In this document: one piece after another, positions 53,197 through 62,620 of the stretch
Numbering within the stretch: the first letter of the stretch is position 1
How the letters are laid out: each line of letters starts with the position of its first letter
Source of the DNA: Paracoccaceae bacterium
GTDB lineage: Bacteria; Pseudomonadota; Alphaproteobacteria; Rhodobacterales; Rhodobacteraceae
DNA length: 64,000 nt
Direction of reading: 5' to 3'
Assembly: GCA_019429405.1 (NCBI GenBank)
Contig: JAHYIZ010000005.1
Coordinates: forward strand, 30,228-94,227
The notes under the pieces: generated by a model
Database searches by the model: none
What the model was told of the DNA's origin: nothing
What the model saw: only the letters and a program-made list of their open reading frames with translations
Translations under genes and position numbers: made by a program

Positions 53197-54636
53197 TCAG
53201 TCGCCGAACCAGCCGGAAATCGCCTTGCTGTCGCAGAACTCCTCGATGCCCCAGTGCCCGCCCTCGCGCGCGCGGCCTGAGGCGCCGACGCCGCCAAAAA
53301 AGGCGCCGGGACCGCGGCTTTGCCCGTTCATTTCGACCATTCCCGAGCGCAGCGCGCGGGCAAGCCGGTTGGCGCGCGCGCCATCGGCGGTCTGCACATA
53401 GTTGGTCAGCCCGTAGGGGGTGCCGTTGGCAATCGCCAGAGCTTCGTCTTCGGTATCGAACGGGATGATCGAAAGCACCGGGCCAAAGATTTCTTCGCGC
53501 GCGATGGTCATTTGCGGGGTCACATCGGCAAAGACGGTGGGGTGCACGAACCAGCCACGGTTCAGGCCTTCGGGGCGACCGGGGCCGCCGGCCACAAGGC
53601 GGGCACCCTCGGCGATGCCTTTTTCGATCAGGCCCTGAATCTTTTCGTATTGCGCTGCGCTGACCACCGGGCCGATATGCCGGCCCGCGTCGTGCGCAGA
53701 GGCAACGCGTGTGGCAAGCGCTGCTTCGCGCGCAATTTCGACCGCGCGGGCGTAAGCGGCGCGTTCAACCAGCATCCGCGTAGGGGCGTTGCAGGACTGG
53801 CCCGAGTTGTTGAAGCAATGCCGCACACCGCGTTTGACCGCATCGGGGTCGGCGTCGGAAAAGATCAGGTTGGCGCCCTTGCCGCCCAGCTCCAGCGCCA
53901 CTTTCTTGAGGCTGTCAGCGGCGGCCTTGGTAATGGCGATACCGGCGCGGGTGGAGCCGGTGAACGAGATCATCGCCACATCAGGGTGGGTTGAAAGCTG
54001 GGTGCCCACCCCCAGCCCGTCACCGTTGACAAGGTTGAAGACACCCGGCGGGGTGCCCGCCTCGTGCAGGATCTCGGCAAAGAGCAGGCCCGAAAGCGGC
54101 GCGATCTCGGAAGGTTTCAGCACCATCGTGCAGCCCGCCAGCAGCGCCGGAATGACCTTTAGCGCAATCTGGTTCATCGGCCAGTTCCACGGCGTGATCA
54201 GGCCAACCACGCCCACCGGCTCTTGCGCGATGCGCGTTTGCGGGGCTTGGGGGCCGAGCGGGCGAAGGTAGGGGAAGGATTCGCCGGCGGTGATGAAGTT
54301 CTTGATGTGGTTGCTGCCCGAAGGCACCTGATCGGCGCGTGCCATGTCGATGGGGGCGCCCATTTCTAGGCTGATGGCTTGCGCCATCTCCTCAGCGCGC
54401 GCGGTGTAATGGGCGAGGATGTTGCGCACCAGCGCGAGGCGAGCCGCAGGCGCGGTGCCGCGCCAGCCGGGCAGGGCGGCGCGGGCGGCGGCCACGGCGG
54501 CATCGGTATCTGCCTGCCCGCCAAGACTGATCACCGCGCAGGCCTCTTCGGTCGAAGGGTCGTGCACGAGGCAATCGCGCGGGGCGGCGGGCGCGACCCA
54601 ACGGCCGTTGATGTAGAAATCGCGTTTGGTGATCAT
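53197..54636 (-). CDS. Aldehyde dehydrogenase family protein
   Basis: 479 aa from an ATG with SD GGAGG five nt upstream; the track extension beyond 54636 is rejected. NAD-binding segment EPVGVVGLITPWNWPMNQIALKVIPALLAG with Asn, Lys in MVLKPSEIAP, Gly motif SFTGSTRAG, catalytic Glu in VALELGGKG, and Cys nucleophile in FNNSGQSCNAPTRM. It oxidises an aldehyde to a carboxylate; the substrate is not evident. No partner genes are nearby. Confidence 0.92.
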   Translation of the reverse strand: MITKRDFYINGRWVAPAAPRDCLVHDPSTEEACAVISLGGQADTDAAVAAARAALPGWRGTAPAARLALVRNILAHYTARAEEMAQAISLEMGAPIDMARADQVPSGSNHIKNFITAGESFPYLRPLGPQAPQTRIAQEPVGVVGLITPWNWPMNQIALKVIPALLAGCTMVLKPSEIAPLSGLLFAEILHEAGTPPGVFNLVNGDGLGVGTQLSTHPDVAMISFTGSTRAGIAITKAAADSLKKVALELGGKGANLIFSDADPDAVKRGVRHCFNNSGQSCNAPTRMLVERAAYARAVEIAREAALATRVASAHDAGRHIGPVVSAAQYEKIQGLIEKGIAEGARLVAGGPGRPEGLNRGWFVHPTVFADVTPQMTIAREEIFGPVLSIIPFDTEDEALAIANGTPYGLTNYVQTADGARANRLARALRSGMVEMNGQSRGPGAFFGGVGASGRAREGGHWGIEEFCDSKAISGWFGD

Positions 54637-54731
54637 GGCGGCCTCCGGGCGGGTTCGTGCCATGCTGGCGCCAAGTTGCCGGATGTGCAAGCTGCGCACG
54701 CGCTCGGCAAACGCAACGGGCGCGGCAGACG

Positions 54732-55535
54732 CTATTTGAGAAAGCGGACGATGGTGCGTTTCTGATCGGTCTGCTCGGCGCGCAACGAGCCGCGCACGAC
54801 TTCGTGCAGTTGCAGGAACGGGCGCACCAACTCGCGTTTGAGCTTGGCGAGGCCGTGCCTTTTTCGAACCTTGCGGTGCGCGTCCAGGTCCGACCACGCA
54901 GTGCCACTTGGCAAAAATACCTCTGATGAGCGGTTTTGCTGCACACAAATTGCGGGTGTCAGCTGCCATACGCACACTTCGGGAAACAGCGCGGCCGTGG
55001 GGTCGAATACCGCGTGATCGACAGGGACAGTAAAGGTTTCGGACGCCGCGAGCAGACGGTGGGCGAGTGCCTTTGAAACGATGTAGCCGGCGGCGCCCAG
55101 ATGACAAGACGAAAGCTTCGCCAGCGCGCGGGATTTAGCGGCAATTGCCTGGCTCGACAGCTTGACCCATTTCAGCATGGTTTCGAGCTTCACGAGTTCA
55201 GTGTCTGCGGGCAGCCAATCGTCCTGACCAAGAAAACTCGCGGTGTCATCTGCAAAAGCGATGTCATCTTCAAACACCGCGCCAAAGGGGGTCGCCCCGT
55301 GGGCAATCAACGTCCAACAGGCCCGATGGCTAAGAAAGCACGCAACCTCGGCCCTGGAAAGCGTGAACTGCAATCCGAATGGATGCAGGCGGGAATAGTC
55401 GGAATCGCTCAGCGACGCGCCGTTGACCGCAGCAAGGCGCGTGATCGGCAACCCGAGGCGTGCAATTTCGGCCTCCATGTAATCGCACCGCGCGGTCGCG
55501 CTGTCGAGGTTGATGAAGTAGCCATGGATTTGCAT
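54732..55535 (-). CDS. Glycosyltransferase family 25 protein
   Basis: 267 aa. FINLDSATARCDYMEAEIARLGLPITRLAAVNG is the N-terminal GT25 motif, and RAEVACFLSHRACWTLIAHGATPFGAVFEDDIAF contains the SH and EDD motifs. LGAAGYIVSKALAHRLL and VDHAVFD complete the fold. GT25 enzymes add galactose or glucose to LPS or collagen-like acceptors. It is on the same strand as its paralogue at 55678, 142 bp apart. Confidence 0.85.
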   Translation of the reverse strand: MQIHGYFINLDSATARCDYMEAEIARLGLPITRLAAVNGASLSDSDYSRLHPFGLQFTLSRAEVACFLSHRACWTLIAHGATPFGAVFEDDIAFADDTASFLGQDDWLPADTELVKLETMLKWVKLSSQAIAAKSRALAKLSSCHLGAAGYIVSKALAHRLLAASETFTVPVDHAVFDPTAALFPEVCVWQLTPAICVQQNRSSEVFLPSGTAWSDLDAHRKVRKRHGLAKLKRELVRPFLQLHEVVRGSLRAEQTDQKRTIVRFLK

Positions 55536-55677
55536 CAGGGCCCCGGTACTGCAAGCGCAACAGCTTGCTTTTCAGTAACATTGCGCGCCCGTCACCGAAA
55601 CGCAACCGCTGCGTGTTCTGCGGCGGCGCCTCGGGAGGTTTGATTGCCGGCATGACTGTGTCGGCGGGCGACGATCA

Positions 55678-56415
55678 TCAAGCACCTCGAGCCTTGCGGT
55701 GGCGGGCGGCGAGGCGGCGGATCGCAGCGCGGTAGCGCGCCCGCGCCCAGGTGCGCCATAGCTGATGCGCCATCGGGAGTTTTCGCTGGATCGTGCTGCC
55801 GCCGACGCCCGTTGCGGCGGTGGCGGCGCCGTTCGGCCAGACCGTCATTACCTCGGCACGGGTCAGCCATGTCATCTGAAGAAATGTATCCACCGGCCTG
55901 TCAAAGGGTGTTGTGAGGTCGAGAAGCCGCGCCGCAAGGTCGCGCCCGACGATTTGCAGCGTGGCAGAAAGCGCTGCCTGCCGAGGGCGGTAAAGTCGGA
56001 TTTCGCCGTCGCGCGCCACCTCGTTCAACGGCACTTCGCGCTGCTTGAGCGGAAACCGGATCAAGCTGTCAGGTCCAGCATGGGCCATCGCCAGCGCAAG
56101 TGCATGAGGAAAGATTTGGGGGTCGAGGGCCAGGTCGTCTTCGGCGATGATGCCAAAAGGCTCGGCGCCCGTGGCGATCTTCTGCCAGCAGTGGCGGTGG
56201 CTGAGAAAGACGCCAATTTCGGCGGGAAGCAGGGCAAAAGGGTAGGGCGGCAAAAATCGGCGCGGCACACAGGCGACGGCACGTTCGGCCGGGGTGAGTG
56301 TGCGGCCATCGACTGCTGCCAGCACCTCGGCACCGGGCAGCGCCTGACACAGCGCCTTGACCAGCCCCTCCCGGTTGGTGCTGCTGGCTAAGTGGATGAC
56401 ACGAGAGGTAACCAT
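55678..56415 (-). CDS. Glycosyltransferase family 25 protein, paralogue
   Basis: 245 aa. RVIHLASSTNREGLVKALCQALPGAEVLAAVDG and EIGVFLSHRHCWQKIATGAEPFGIIAEDDLAL are the GT25 N-terminal and EDD segments, clearly related to the 54732 gene. The C-terminal half (VDTFLQMTWLTRAEVMTVWP) differs. The neighbours suggest an LPS or capsule modification pair. Located just downstream of pnp's terminator. Confidence 0.82.
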   Translation of the reverse strand: MVTSRVIHLASSTNREGLVKALCQALPGAEVLAAVDGRTLTPAERAVACVPRRFLPPYPFALLPAEIGVFLSHRHCWQKIATGAEPFGIIAEDDLALDPQIFPHALALAMAHAGPDSLIRFPLKQREVPLNEVARDGEIRLYRPRQAALSATLQIVGRDLAARLLDLTTPFDRPVDTFLQMTWLTRAEVMTVWPNGAATAATGVGGSTIQRKLPMAHQLWRTWARARYRAAIRRLAARHRKARGA

Positions 56416-56471
56416 CAGGGCTGCTCTCCGGGGCGTCGATTTGGCTGGGCGGTTGGTTGTTGAAAAGATAT

Positions 56472-56497
56472 CGGCCCGGTATTGCCACCGGGCCGAA
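56472..56497 (-). terminator. Intrinsic terminator of pnp
   Basis: TCGGCCCGGT and ACCGGGCCGA form a 10-bp perfect stem around a 6-nt loop. On the minus strand it is followed by TATCTTTTC. It lies 20 bp downstream of the pnp stop. Confidence 0.8.
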
Positions 56498-56517
56498 CTG
56501 TGGTTCGATCTTGCGAT

Positions 56518-58659
56518 CTATTCGCCTTCGCCCCTTGCCTTCTCCGGCGAAACCTCTTCGCCGGTTTCCTGATCGACCATCTTCATGCCCAGCCGGACCT
56601 TGCCGCGGTCGTCGAAGCCCAGAAGCTTGACCTTCACCTCTTGCCCCTCTTTCAGGAACTCGTTGGGGTGATTGAGCCGCTTGCCGGAGATTTGCGAGAC
56701 GTGCACGAGGCCGTCGCGCTTGCCAAAGAAGTTCACGAAGGCGCCGAAATCGACCAGTTTCACCACCTTGCCGGTGTAGACCTTGCCTTCTTCGGGTTCC
56801 GCCACGATCGACCAGATCAGATCATGCGCTTTCTTGATGTTTTCGGCGCTGGACGAGGCGATCTTGATCACACCATCGTCGTTGATATCGACCTTGGCGC
56901 CCGACACTTCGACGATCTCGCGAATGACCTTGCCGCCTGACCCGATCACTTCACGGATCTTGTCAACCGGCACGGTCATGGTTTCGATCTTGGGTGCATA
57001 CTGGCTGAAGGCCTGCGCCTGGGTCAGCGACTTGGCCATTTCGCCCAGAATGTGCATCCGGCCTTCCTTGGCCTGCGCCAAGGCTTTTTCCATGATTTCC
57101 GGGGTGATCCCGGCAACCTTGATGTCCATCTGCAGGCTGGTGATGCCCTGCGCGGTGCCCGCAACCTTGAAGTCCATGTCGCCGAGGTGGTCTTCGTCGC
57201 CAAGGATGTCGGTCAGAATGGCAAAGCGGCCGTCATCTTCGAGGATCAGGCCCATTGCCACGCCCGCGACCGGTGCTTTTAACGGCACACCGGCGTCCAT
57301 CATCGAAAGCGACGAGCCGCAGACCGTGGCCATCGAGCTCGACCCGTTCGACTCGGTGATCTCTGAGACGATGCGGATGGTGTAGGGGAATTCGGTCGCC
57401 GGCGGCAGCACCGCCTGCAACGCGCGCCATGCCAGCTTGCCGTGGCCGATTTCGCGGCGGCCGGGCGGGCCAAAGCGGCCAACTTCGCCAACCGAATAGG
57501 GCGGGAAGTTGTAATGCAGCAGGAAGTTCATCTTCGAGGTGCCGGTCAGGGCATCGACGAACTGCTCATCGTCGCCGGTGCCCAGCGTGGTCACCGCCAG
57601 CGCCTGCGTTTCACCGCGCGTGAACAGCGCCGAACCGTGGGTGCGCGGCAGGATGCCGGTTTCCGAAACGATCGGGCGCACGGCACGCGTGTCACGGCCG
57701 TCAATGCGCGGGGCGCCGTTGATGATGTCGCCGCGCAGGATCGAGGCTTCGAGCTTCTTGAACGCCGAGCCGAGGTTTTCGTCGGCCAGATCTTCGGCGC
57801 TCAGCGTTGCCTTTACGGCGGCGCGGGCCGCATCAATCGCGTTCACACGCTCTTGCTTGTCGCGCAGCGCGAAGGCGGCGCGCATCTGCGCCTCGCCCGC
57901 CGCTTTCACCTTGGCATAAAGCGCCGAATAGTCGGGCGGGGTGAAATCGAACGGTTCTTTCGCTGCGTCTTCAGCAAAGTCGATGATCAGGTCGATTACC
58001 GGCTGGATGCTGTCATGCGCGAATTTCACGGCGCCGAGCATTTCGCCCTCGGATAGCTCATAGGCTTCCGATTCGACCATCATCACCGCATCGCGGGTGG
58101 CCGCAACGACCAGATCAAGCCGCTGCTCGGGGTTTTCGCGCAGCTTCTGCATGTCGTCACAATCGGGGTTGAGCACATAGGCGCCACCCGAAAAGCCCAC
58201 GCGGCAGCCTGCGATCGGGCCCATGAAGGGCGCGCCCGAAATCGTCAGCGCGGCCGACGCGGCGATCATGCCCAGCATGTCGGGCTCATTCACGAGGTCG
58301 TGGCTAAGCACGGTGACGATCACCAGCACTTCGTTCTTGAAGCCCGGCACGAACAGCGGACGGATCGGGCGGTCAATCAGCCGCGAGGTCAGCGTTTCCT
58401 TTTCGCTCGGGCGCGCCTCGCGCTTGAAGAAGCCGCCGGGCACTTTGCCAGCGGCGTAGTAGCGTTCCTGATAATGCACGGTCAGCGGAAAGAAATCCTG
58501 CCCCGGCTTGGGTTCTTTGGCAAAGGTCACGTTGGCCATGACCGAGGTTTCGCCCAAGGTGGCGATGACCGAGCCATCGGCCTGACGCGCGACTTTTCCG
58601 GTTTCCAGTGTGAGCGTTTCATTGCCCCACTGGATTGATTTTCGAGTAACGTTGAACAT
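56518..58659 (-). CDS. pnp: Polyribonucleotide nucleotidyltransferase (PNPase)
   Basis: 713 aa. Two RNase PH-like domains (about 10-230 and 320-540); catalytic block [31 protein letters not shown] in the second. KH domain (about 553-610) with [20 protein letters not shown] and S1 domain (about 620-690) with [20 protein letters not shown]. It degrades RNA by phosphorolysis in the degradosome. It is 3' of rpsO, with about 300 bp between. Confidence 0.97.
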   Translation of the reverse strand: MFNVTRKSIQWGNETLTLETGKVARQADGSVIATLGETSVMANVTFAKEPKPGQDFFPLTVHYQERYYAAGKVPGGFFKREARPSEKETLTSRLIDRPIRPLFVPGFKNEVLVIVTVLSHDLVNEPDMLGMIAASAALTISGAPFMGPIAGCRVGFSGGAYVLNPDCDDMQKLRENPEQRLDLVVAATRDAVMMVESEAYELSEGEMLGAVKFAHDSIQPVIDLIIDFAEDAAKEPFDFTPPDYSALYAKVKAAGEAQMRAAFALRDKQERVNAIDAARAAVKATLSAEDLADENLGSAFKKLEASILRGDIINGAPRIDGRDTRAVRPIVSETGILPRTHGSALFTRGETQALAVTTLGTGDDEQFVDALTGTSKMNFLLHYNFPPYSVGEVGRFGPPGRREIGHGKLAWRALQAVLPPATEFPYTIRIVSEITESNGSSSMATVCGSSLSMMDAGVPLKAPVAGVAMGLILEDDGRFAILTDILGDEDHLGDMDFKVAGTAQGITSLQMDIKVAGITPEIMEKALAQAKEGRMHILGEMAKSLTQAQAFSQYAPKIETMTVPVDKIREVIGSGGKVIREIVEVSGAKVDINDDGVIKIASSSAENIKKAHDLIWSIVAEPEEGKVYTGKVVKLVDFGAFVNFFGKRDGLVHVSQISGKRLNHPNEFLKEGQEVKVKLLGFDDRGKVRLGMKMVDQETGEEVSPEKARGEGE

Positions 58660-58959
58660 CTATCGTTCCCTATATGAGAGCACTCACGGCCCCTGCCGTG
58701 TCTCCCGTTGCATGGCGGCCCCATTGCCGCCGCCCCCTATCCTTTGCATGTGGCCGGGGGCAGGCCTCACGTCGCAGACTGCGCGCGTCTACAGCAAATG
58801 GGCGCGTTTGGGAAGGCTGGTGTTAGGCGCGCCCGCTCGGGGGCCAGATCAGCCCGGAGGCATCGGCGTGCCGGGCCCCGGAAATACCGGCGTGATCAGC
58901 ACGAATGCAAAACGCCCGCTCCTTTCGGCGCGGGCGTAAGAATGCAGGCTATTGCTCGC
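58660..58959. other. pnp-rpsO intergenic region
   Basis: No gene is supported in these 300 bp, which form the pnp 5' leader and the rpsO 3' end on the minus strand. It contains the rpsO terminator at 58912. PNPase leaders often carry an RNase III-cut hairpin for autoregulation; GC-rich short stems are present here (for example GGCGGC/GCCGCC near 58714-58733), but I cannot single one out. Confidence 0.5.
58912..58937 (-). terminator. rpsO terminator / attenuator
   Basis: ACGCCCGC and GCGGGCGT form an 8-bp stem with a 10-nt loop; on the minus strand it is followed by TTTGC. It begins 23 bp after the rpsO stop and may end part of the transcripts before pnp. Confidence 0.7.
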
Positions 58960-59229
58960 TTAGCGGCGCAGTGCCAGACGTTCGATCAGGGTGGCGTAAC
59001 GCGCCTGATCCTTGCCCTTGAGGTAGTCCAGCAGCTTGCGGCGCTGTGCCACCATCATCAATAGACCACGGCGCGAATGGTTGTCTTTCTTGTGTTCCTT
59101 GAAGTGCTCGGTCAGCGTCGCGATACGCGAGCTGAGAATGGCCACTTGCACCTCGGGCGAACCGGTATCGCCTTCCTTGGTGGCATATTCCTTGATGAGC
59201 CGGGCCTTTTCTTCGACGGTAATCGACAT
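58960..59229 (-). CDS. rpsO: 30S ribosomal protein S15
   Basis: 89 aa, the canonical length. [36 protein letters not shown] and [21 protein letters not shown] are universally conserved. S15 binds 16S rRNA helices 20-22 and often represses its own translation. The start follows AAGGAGATCCCG. The rpsO-pnp pairing is conserved in proteobacteria. Confidence 0.98.
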   Translation of the reverse strand: MSITVEEKARLIKEYATKEGDTGSPEVQVAILSSRIATLTEHFKEHKKDNHSRRGLLMMVAQRRKLLDYLKGKDQARYATLIERLALRR

Positions 59230-59372
59230 CGGGATCTCCTTGGTCAGTTGTGACGGCACAAGCCGGGATGTCGTCCAGCAGGGCCCTTGCTCCGCCACGC
59301 GGGGCGGATGCGCGCATATAGGGGAATTGCCGCCGAAAGAAAAGCGCCAATTGTGGCAGGTGCCCAGCGGGC

Positions 59373-60419
59373 CTACACACCGGTCATGGCGGCAAGCGCT
59401 TGCGGTGTCATCAGTTCGATATCCCCGGCACGCAGCCCGGCGCCGTGCAGAACTTCGGCAAGCGCGAACCCGTCGAGCTTGATCCAGACTGCATCGGGGG
59501 TGGTGGAGGTCTCGATTGTGACCGCCGGGTCGGGGTGCGCGGCGGGGTCATAGACCAGCGCGATCCGGTCGACCTCGGGCTCGAACAGGATCGTCGCGGG
59601 GTGCGCCGGGTCGATCCAGTCGCCCAGAGCAAACAGGTCGGAACCCTCGCCGCCATTGCCGAAATCATTGCTTCCAAGCACCAGCAGGTCGTCGCCGCTG
59701 CCGCCATTGAGCAGGTCTTGCCCGGTGTCGAAATCGCCCAAGCCCGTGACTCTGTCAGGCACAACCCCGATCAGCACGTCACTGCCGCCATCGCCAAAGA
59801 GTTCGTCAGACCCGAGGCCACCTGACAGCGTGTCTGCCCCTGCACCGCCTTGCAGGCTGTCATCGCCGTCGCCGCCCAGAAGAACGTCGGCGCCGCTGCC
59901 GCCTTGCAGCAGGTCGTTGCCCGGGCCGCCGTCAAGCAGGTCATCGCCCATGCCGCCCATCAGACTGTCGTCGCCCGCCCCGCCAAGCAGTGTGTCGGCG
60001 CCGTCGTTGCCACTAAGCGCATCAATACCGTCGCCGCCCGCAAGCAGATCGTCACCCGTGCCGCCGTGCATGTCATCGCTGCCGGAGCCACCTGATAGCA
60101 GGTCGTCGCCAGCGTAGCCGTTGATCTGGTCGTCGCCTGCGCCTCCGCTGATCTCGTCTTGGTCCGCGCCCCCCCACAGGATGTCATTGCCAGAGGTACC
60201 CTCGGCCGGGCCGGACATGGTGGTTTCTGGCGCGACCGGGTCGAACAGGTCAGGGGCGGCTTGCGGCTCTGCCTGGAGGATATCGTCCTCCGCCCCGGCC
60301 TCGGCAGAATCGGCCTTGTCAAATATCGAAAACAGGTCGGCTGAAAGCCCAAATAGCAACAGACCCAGAAACCCGGACAAAAACAACATGACGACAGCAC
60401 CCCACTGGCCTTCGTACAC
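59373..60419 (-). CDS. Membrane-anchored RTX (hemolysin-type calcium-binding) protein
   Basis: 348 aa. A hydrophobic segment at residues 8-28 ([22 protein letters not shown]) is probably an anchor rather than a signal peptide. An acidic stretch follows. Residues about 72-215 carry at least 12 GGxGxDxxx nonapeptide calcium-binding repeats ([20 protein letters not shown] and on). The tail (about 275-348) is a distinct domain. RTX repeats form a Ca2+ beta-roll. No type I secretion genes are near. It lies between rpsO and DUF1643, inside a normally compact ribosome-related cluster. Confidence 0.85.
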   Translation of the reverse strand: MYEGQWGAVVMLFLSGFLGLLLFGLSADLFSIFDKADSAEAGAEDDILQAEPQAAPDLFDPVAPETTMSGPAEGTSGNDILWGGADQDEISGGAGDDQINGYAGDDLLSGGSGSDDMHGGTGDDLLAGGDGIDALSGNDGADTLLGGAGDDSLMGGMGDDLLDGGPGNDLLQGGSGADVLLGGDGDDSLQGGAGADTLSGGLGSDELFGDGGSDVLIGVVPDRVTGLGDFDTGQDLLNGGSGDDLLVLGSNDFGNGGEGSDLFALGDWIDPAHPATILFEPEVDRIALVYDPAAHPDPAVTIETSTTPDAVWIKLDGFALAEVLHGAGLRAGDIELMTPQALAAMTGV

Positions 60420-60487
60420 CGGTATAATCGTGTGATCTGCCCGTTTTTCAAGCCAATAGTGCCAAGCACTTTATGCAAACCGGGCGC

Positions 60488-61018
60488 CTAGCTGGGAAAC
60501 CCCTGCCAAAGTTCGGGTTGCCGATCATAGCCGATATAGAGCGGATGCTTCGGCGCGCCTGCCAGTGTCAGGCCAAGGTGCCAGAGCGGCAGACCGCTGG
60601 CGCGCAGCATCGCTGCCACCACCGCGCCGCGCCCCTGATGTGCCCCGTGCGCGCCCCAGGCGCAAATGATACGGTCGTTCGCCCCGGTTGCCCAGCCAAG
60701 GCTCTCGGCGATTGCCGCGTCATTGTCCGGGCCGACCGGGTCCACTTCGGCGCGCATCGCGCGCGGGTCGGTGGCGCGAAAGGCAAAGATGTTGGTAACA
60801 CGGAAACTTCCGAACCCGAGCGCCCGCGCCCGCCGCTCGCATCGTTCGACTGTGGGGTCGTTTTGCGCCTCGGTCGCGGTCGAGGGGTTGAGCAGAATGA
60901 AAAGTGCCCGCGCGCCTTCGGGTTGCCACACGCGCGTCAGTAGATAGCGGTAGCGTTCGCAGTCGGAATACACCGCGCAGCTTGCCGCATCGCCCTTGAG
61001 ATGGTGCCGTGTGATCAT
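60488..61018 (-). CDS. DUF1643 protein
   Basis: 176 aa from ATG 61018; the longer frame runs through the repeat and is rejected. LFILLNPSTATEAQNDPTVERCERRARALGFGSFRVTNIFAFRATDP is the DUF1643 hallmark, with DNDAAIAESLGWATGANDRIICAWG and HPLYIGYDRQPELW following. DUF1643 is widespread, short and of unknown function. It is downstream of truB after a 156-bp repeat-containing gap. Confidence 0.85.
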   Translation of the reverse strand: MITRHHLKGDAASCAVYSDCERYRYLLTRVWQPEGARALFILLNPSTATEAQNDPTVERCERRARALGFGSFRVTNIFAFRATDPRAMRAEVDPVGPDNDAAIAESLGWATGANDRIICAWGAHGAHQGRGAVVAAMLRASGLPLWHLGLTLAGAPKHPLYIGYDRQPELWQGFPS

Positions 61019-61087
61019 GCCGCCTTTTCGCGCGGCCTGCCCTTGCGCGCAAGCCCCGCAGCGGCGCGCCAGCGGCGGGGCAAGGGC

Positions 61088-61146
61088 CTCCGGCGGGGAT
61101 ATTTTGTTCTGAAGCATATGCTTCAGGCCAAATATCCCCCGCGGAG
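61088..61146. repeat. Large inverted repeat with perfect inner palindrome
   Basis: The arms CTCCGGCGGGGATATTT (61088-61104) and AAATATCCCCCGCGGAG (61130-61146) are complementary at 15 of 17 positions. Between them lies the perfect 18-bp palindrome CTGAAGCATATGCTTCAG (61109-61126). The arms share CCTCCGGCGGGG and TATTT with the copy at 53155. It is probably a bidirectional terminator-like element of the same repeat family. Confidence 0.8.
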
Positions 61147-61174
61147 CGCGCCACCCCCGCAACCGGGCGCGAGA

Positions 61175-62074
61175 TCAGAGGTTGAATACCCGGTTCGGGT
61201 GCAACTCGCCGGATTTATAGATGCCCACCGCCACCGGCGCGCCCTGAAAGCTGGCCCATGCGGGCTCGCCGTAGCCTACGCCGGTCAGCACCATGCCGGG
61301 GTTGCCGTTGCGCAGCCGCGCGGCGCCCTCGGGCGTCGCTTTCAGTTCGGGCAGGTCTGCAAGCCCGGTCTCCAGCGGCAGCAGGTGCGCCTCCAGTTCC
61401 GGTGTGCGGGCAAGGCGCTCGACCTCTTCAAGGCTCAGGCCCGCTTTTGCGTCAAACGGCCCCGACCATGTGCGGCGCAACGCCAGAACATGGCCAAGGC
61501 AGCCAAGTGCCGCGCCAAGGTCGCGCGCGATGGCGCGAACATAGCCGCCTTTGCCGCAGACCATTTCGAGTTCCAGCGTGTCGGCATCGGGCCGGGCAAT
61601 CACTTCCAGGCTTTCCACCCAGAGCGGGCGGGCGGCAAGGTCCATTGCCTCGCCTTCTCGCGCCAGGTCATAGGCGCGTGCGCCATCGACCTTGACGGCC
61701 GAAAACTGCGGCGGCACCTGCGCGATTTCGCCGCGAAAGGCGGGCAGGGCGGCGGCGATTTTGGCGTCAGACGGGCGCAAGGCCGAGGTTGCGATGACCG
61801 TGCCTTCGGCGTCATCGGTGCTGGTGGCGGCACCAAGGCGCATCGTGAAACGATAGCATTTCAGCGCGTCGGTGATGTAAGGCACGGTCTTGGTGGCCTC
61901 GCCCAGCGCCACCGCCAGCACCCCGGTTGCTGCGGGGTCGAGCGTACCCGCGTGGCCTGCCTTTTTCGCATCCAGCGCCCAGCGCACCTTGCCCACCACA
62001 GCGGTCGAGGTGATGCCCGCCGGCTTGTCGATGATCAGCCAGCCTGAAACGTCGCGGCCCTTCTTGCGTGCCAT
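61175..62074 (-). CDS. truB: tRNA pseudouridine-55 synthase TruB
   Basis: 299 aa from ATG 62074 with AGAGG 8 nt upstream. Motifs [21 protein letters not shown], catalytic Asp46 in [22 protein letters not shown], and [17 protein letters not shown]-like C-terminal tail is present. TruB makes pseudouridine 55 in the tRNA T-loop. The order rbfA-truB is conserved; the start is 30 bp after the rbfA stop. Confidence 0.95.
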   Translation of the reverse strand: MARKKGRDVSGWLIIDKPAGITSTAVVGKVRWALDAKKAGHAGTLDPAATGVLAVALGEATKTVPYITDALKCYRFTMRLGAATSTDDAEGTVIATSALRPSDAKIAAALPAFRGEIAQVPPQFSAVKVDGARAYDLAREGEAMDLAARPLWVESLEVIARPDADTLELEMVCGKGGYVRAIARDLGAALGCLGHVLALRRTWSGPFDAKAGLSLEEVERLARTPELEAHLLPLETGLADLPELKATPEGAARLRNGNPGMVLTGVGYGEPAWASFQGAPVAVGIYKSGELHPNRVFNL

Positions 62075-62104
62075 CTGCAATCCTCTTGCGACCGGGTCGC
62101 CCCG

Positions 62105-62527
62105 TCAGTCGGCGGCCTCGTCTGTGTCGTCTTGCTTGGCGATGTCGCGCTGTACGGTCTCATCGGCGAACATGCGGCGGGTCTGATCAAGCCGGTCGAA
62201 GGTCTCATCGAGCAAAAAGCGCATCTCGGGGGTAGATTTCAGTGTCATCCCGCGCGAAATCAGGTGGCGCAATTCGCCGGTCTTGCGCCGCAGCGCCGTG
62301 AGCAGCTCTTCGCCGCCCTTGCCGCCCAAGGGCGAGACATAGGCGGTTGCCACGCGCAGATCGGGCGACATCCGCACCTCGCCGACCGTCACCGAGAAAC
62401 TTGCCAGCACATCGTCATGCACGTCGCCGTGCAGCAGTGCTTCTGAGAGATTGCGCCGAATCAGTTCGCCGACGCGAAGCTGACGTTGCGAGGGGCCTTG
62501 GCCCTGAGGAAACCGGTTGCTTGCCAT
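62105..62527 (-). CDS. rbfA: 30S ribosome-binding factor RbfA
   Basis: 140 aa. The start [41 protein letters not shown] is typical of Rhodobacteraceae Rbf[26 protein letters not shown] is the KH-fold core. It matures the 16S 5' end and is needed in the cold. ATGs 9 and 18 bp upstream are possible starts, without a clear SD. It diverges from dapB over 93 bp. Confidence 0.92.
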   Translation of the reverse strand: MASNRFPQGQGPSQRQLRVGELIRRNLSEALLHGDVHDDVLASFSVTVGEVRMSPDLRVATAYVSPLGGKGGEELLTALRRKTGELRHLISRGMTLKSTPEMRFLLDETFDRLDQTRRMFADETVQRDIAKQDDTDEAAD

Positions 62528-62620
62528 GCGCTTCATGTAGGGCATGGCGGCAGCGCCCGCAACGGGGCTTTGCCAAGCCGCGCCGCAGCGGTTATCAAAG
62601 CCCAAAGCAGGGGGCGGGGC

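Noticed and set aside
54637..55107. Upstream extension of the aldehyde dehydrogenase frame
   Set aside because: Arg/Pro/Ser-rich sequence overlapping a GT25 gene; the ATG at 54636 has an excellent SD.
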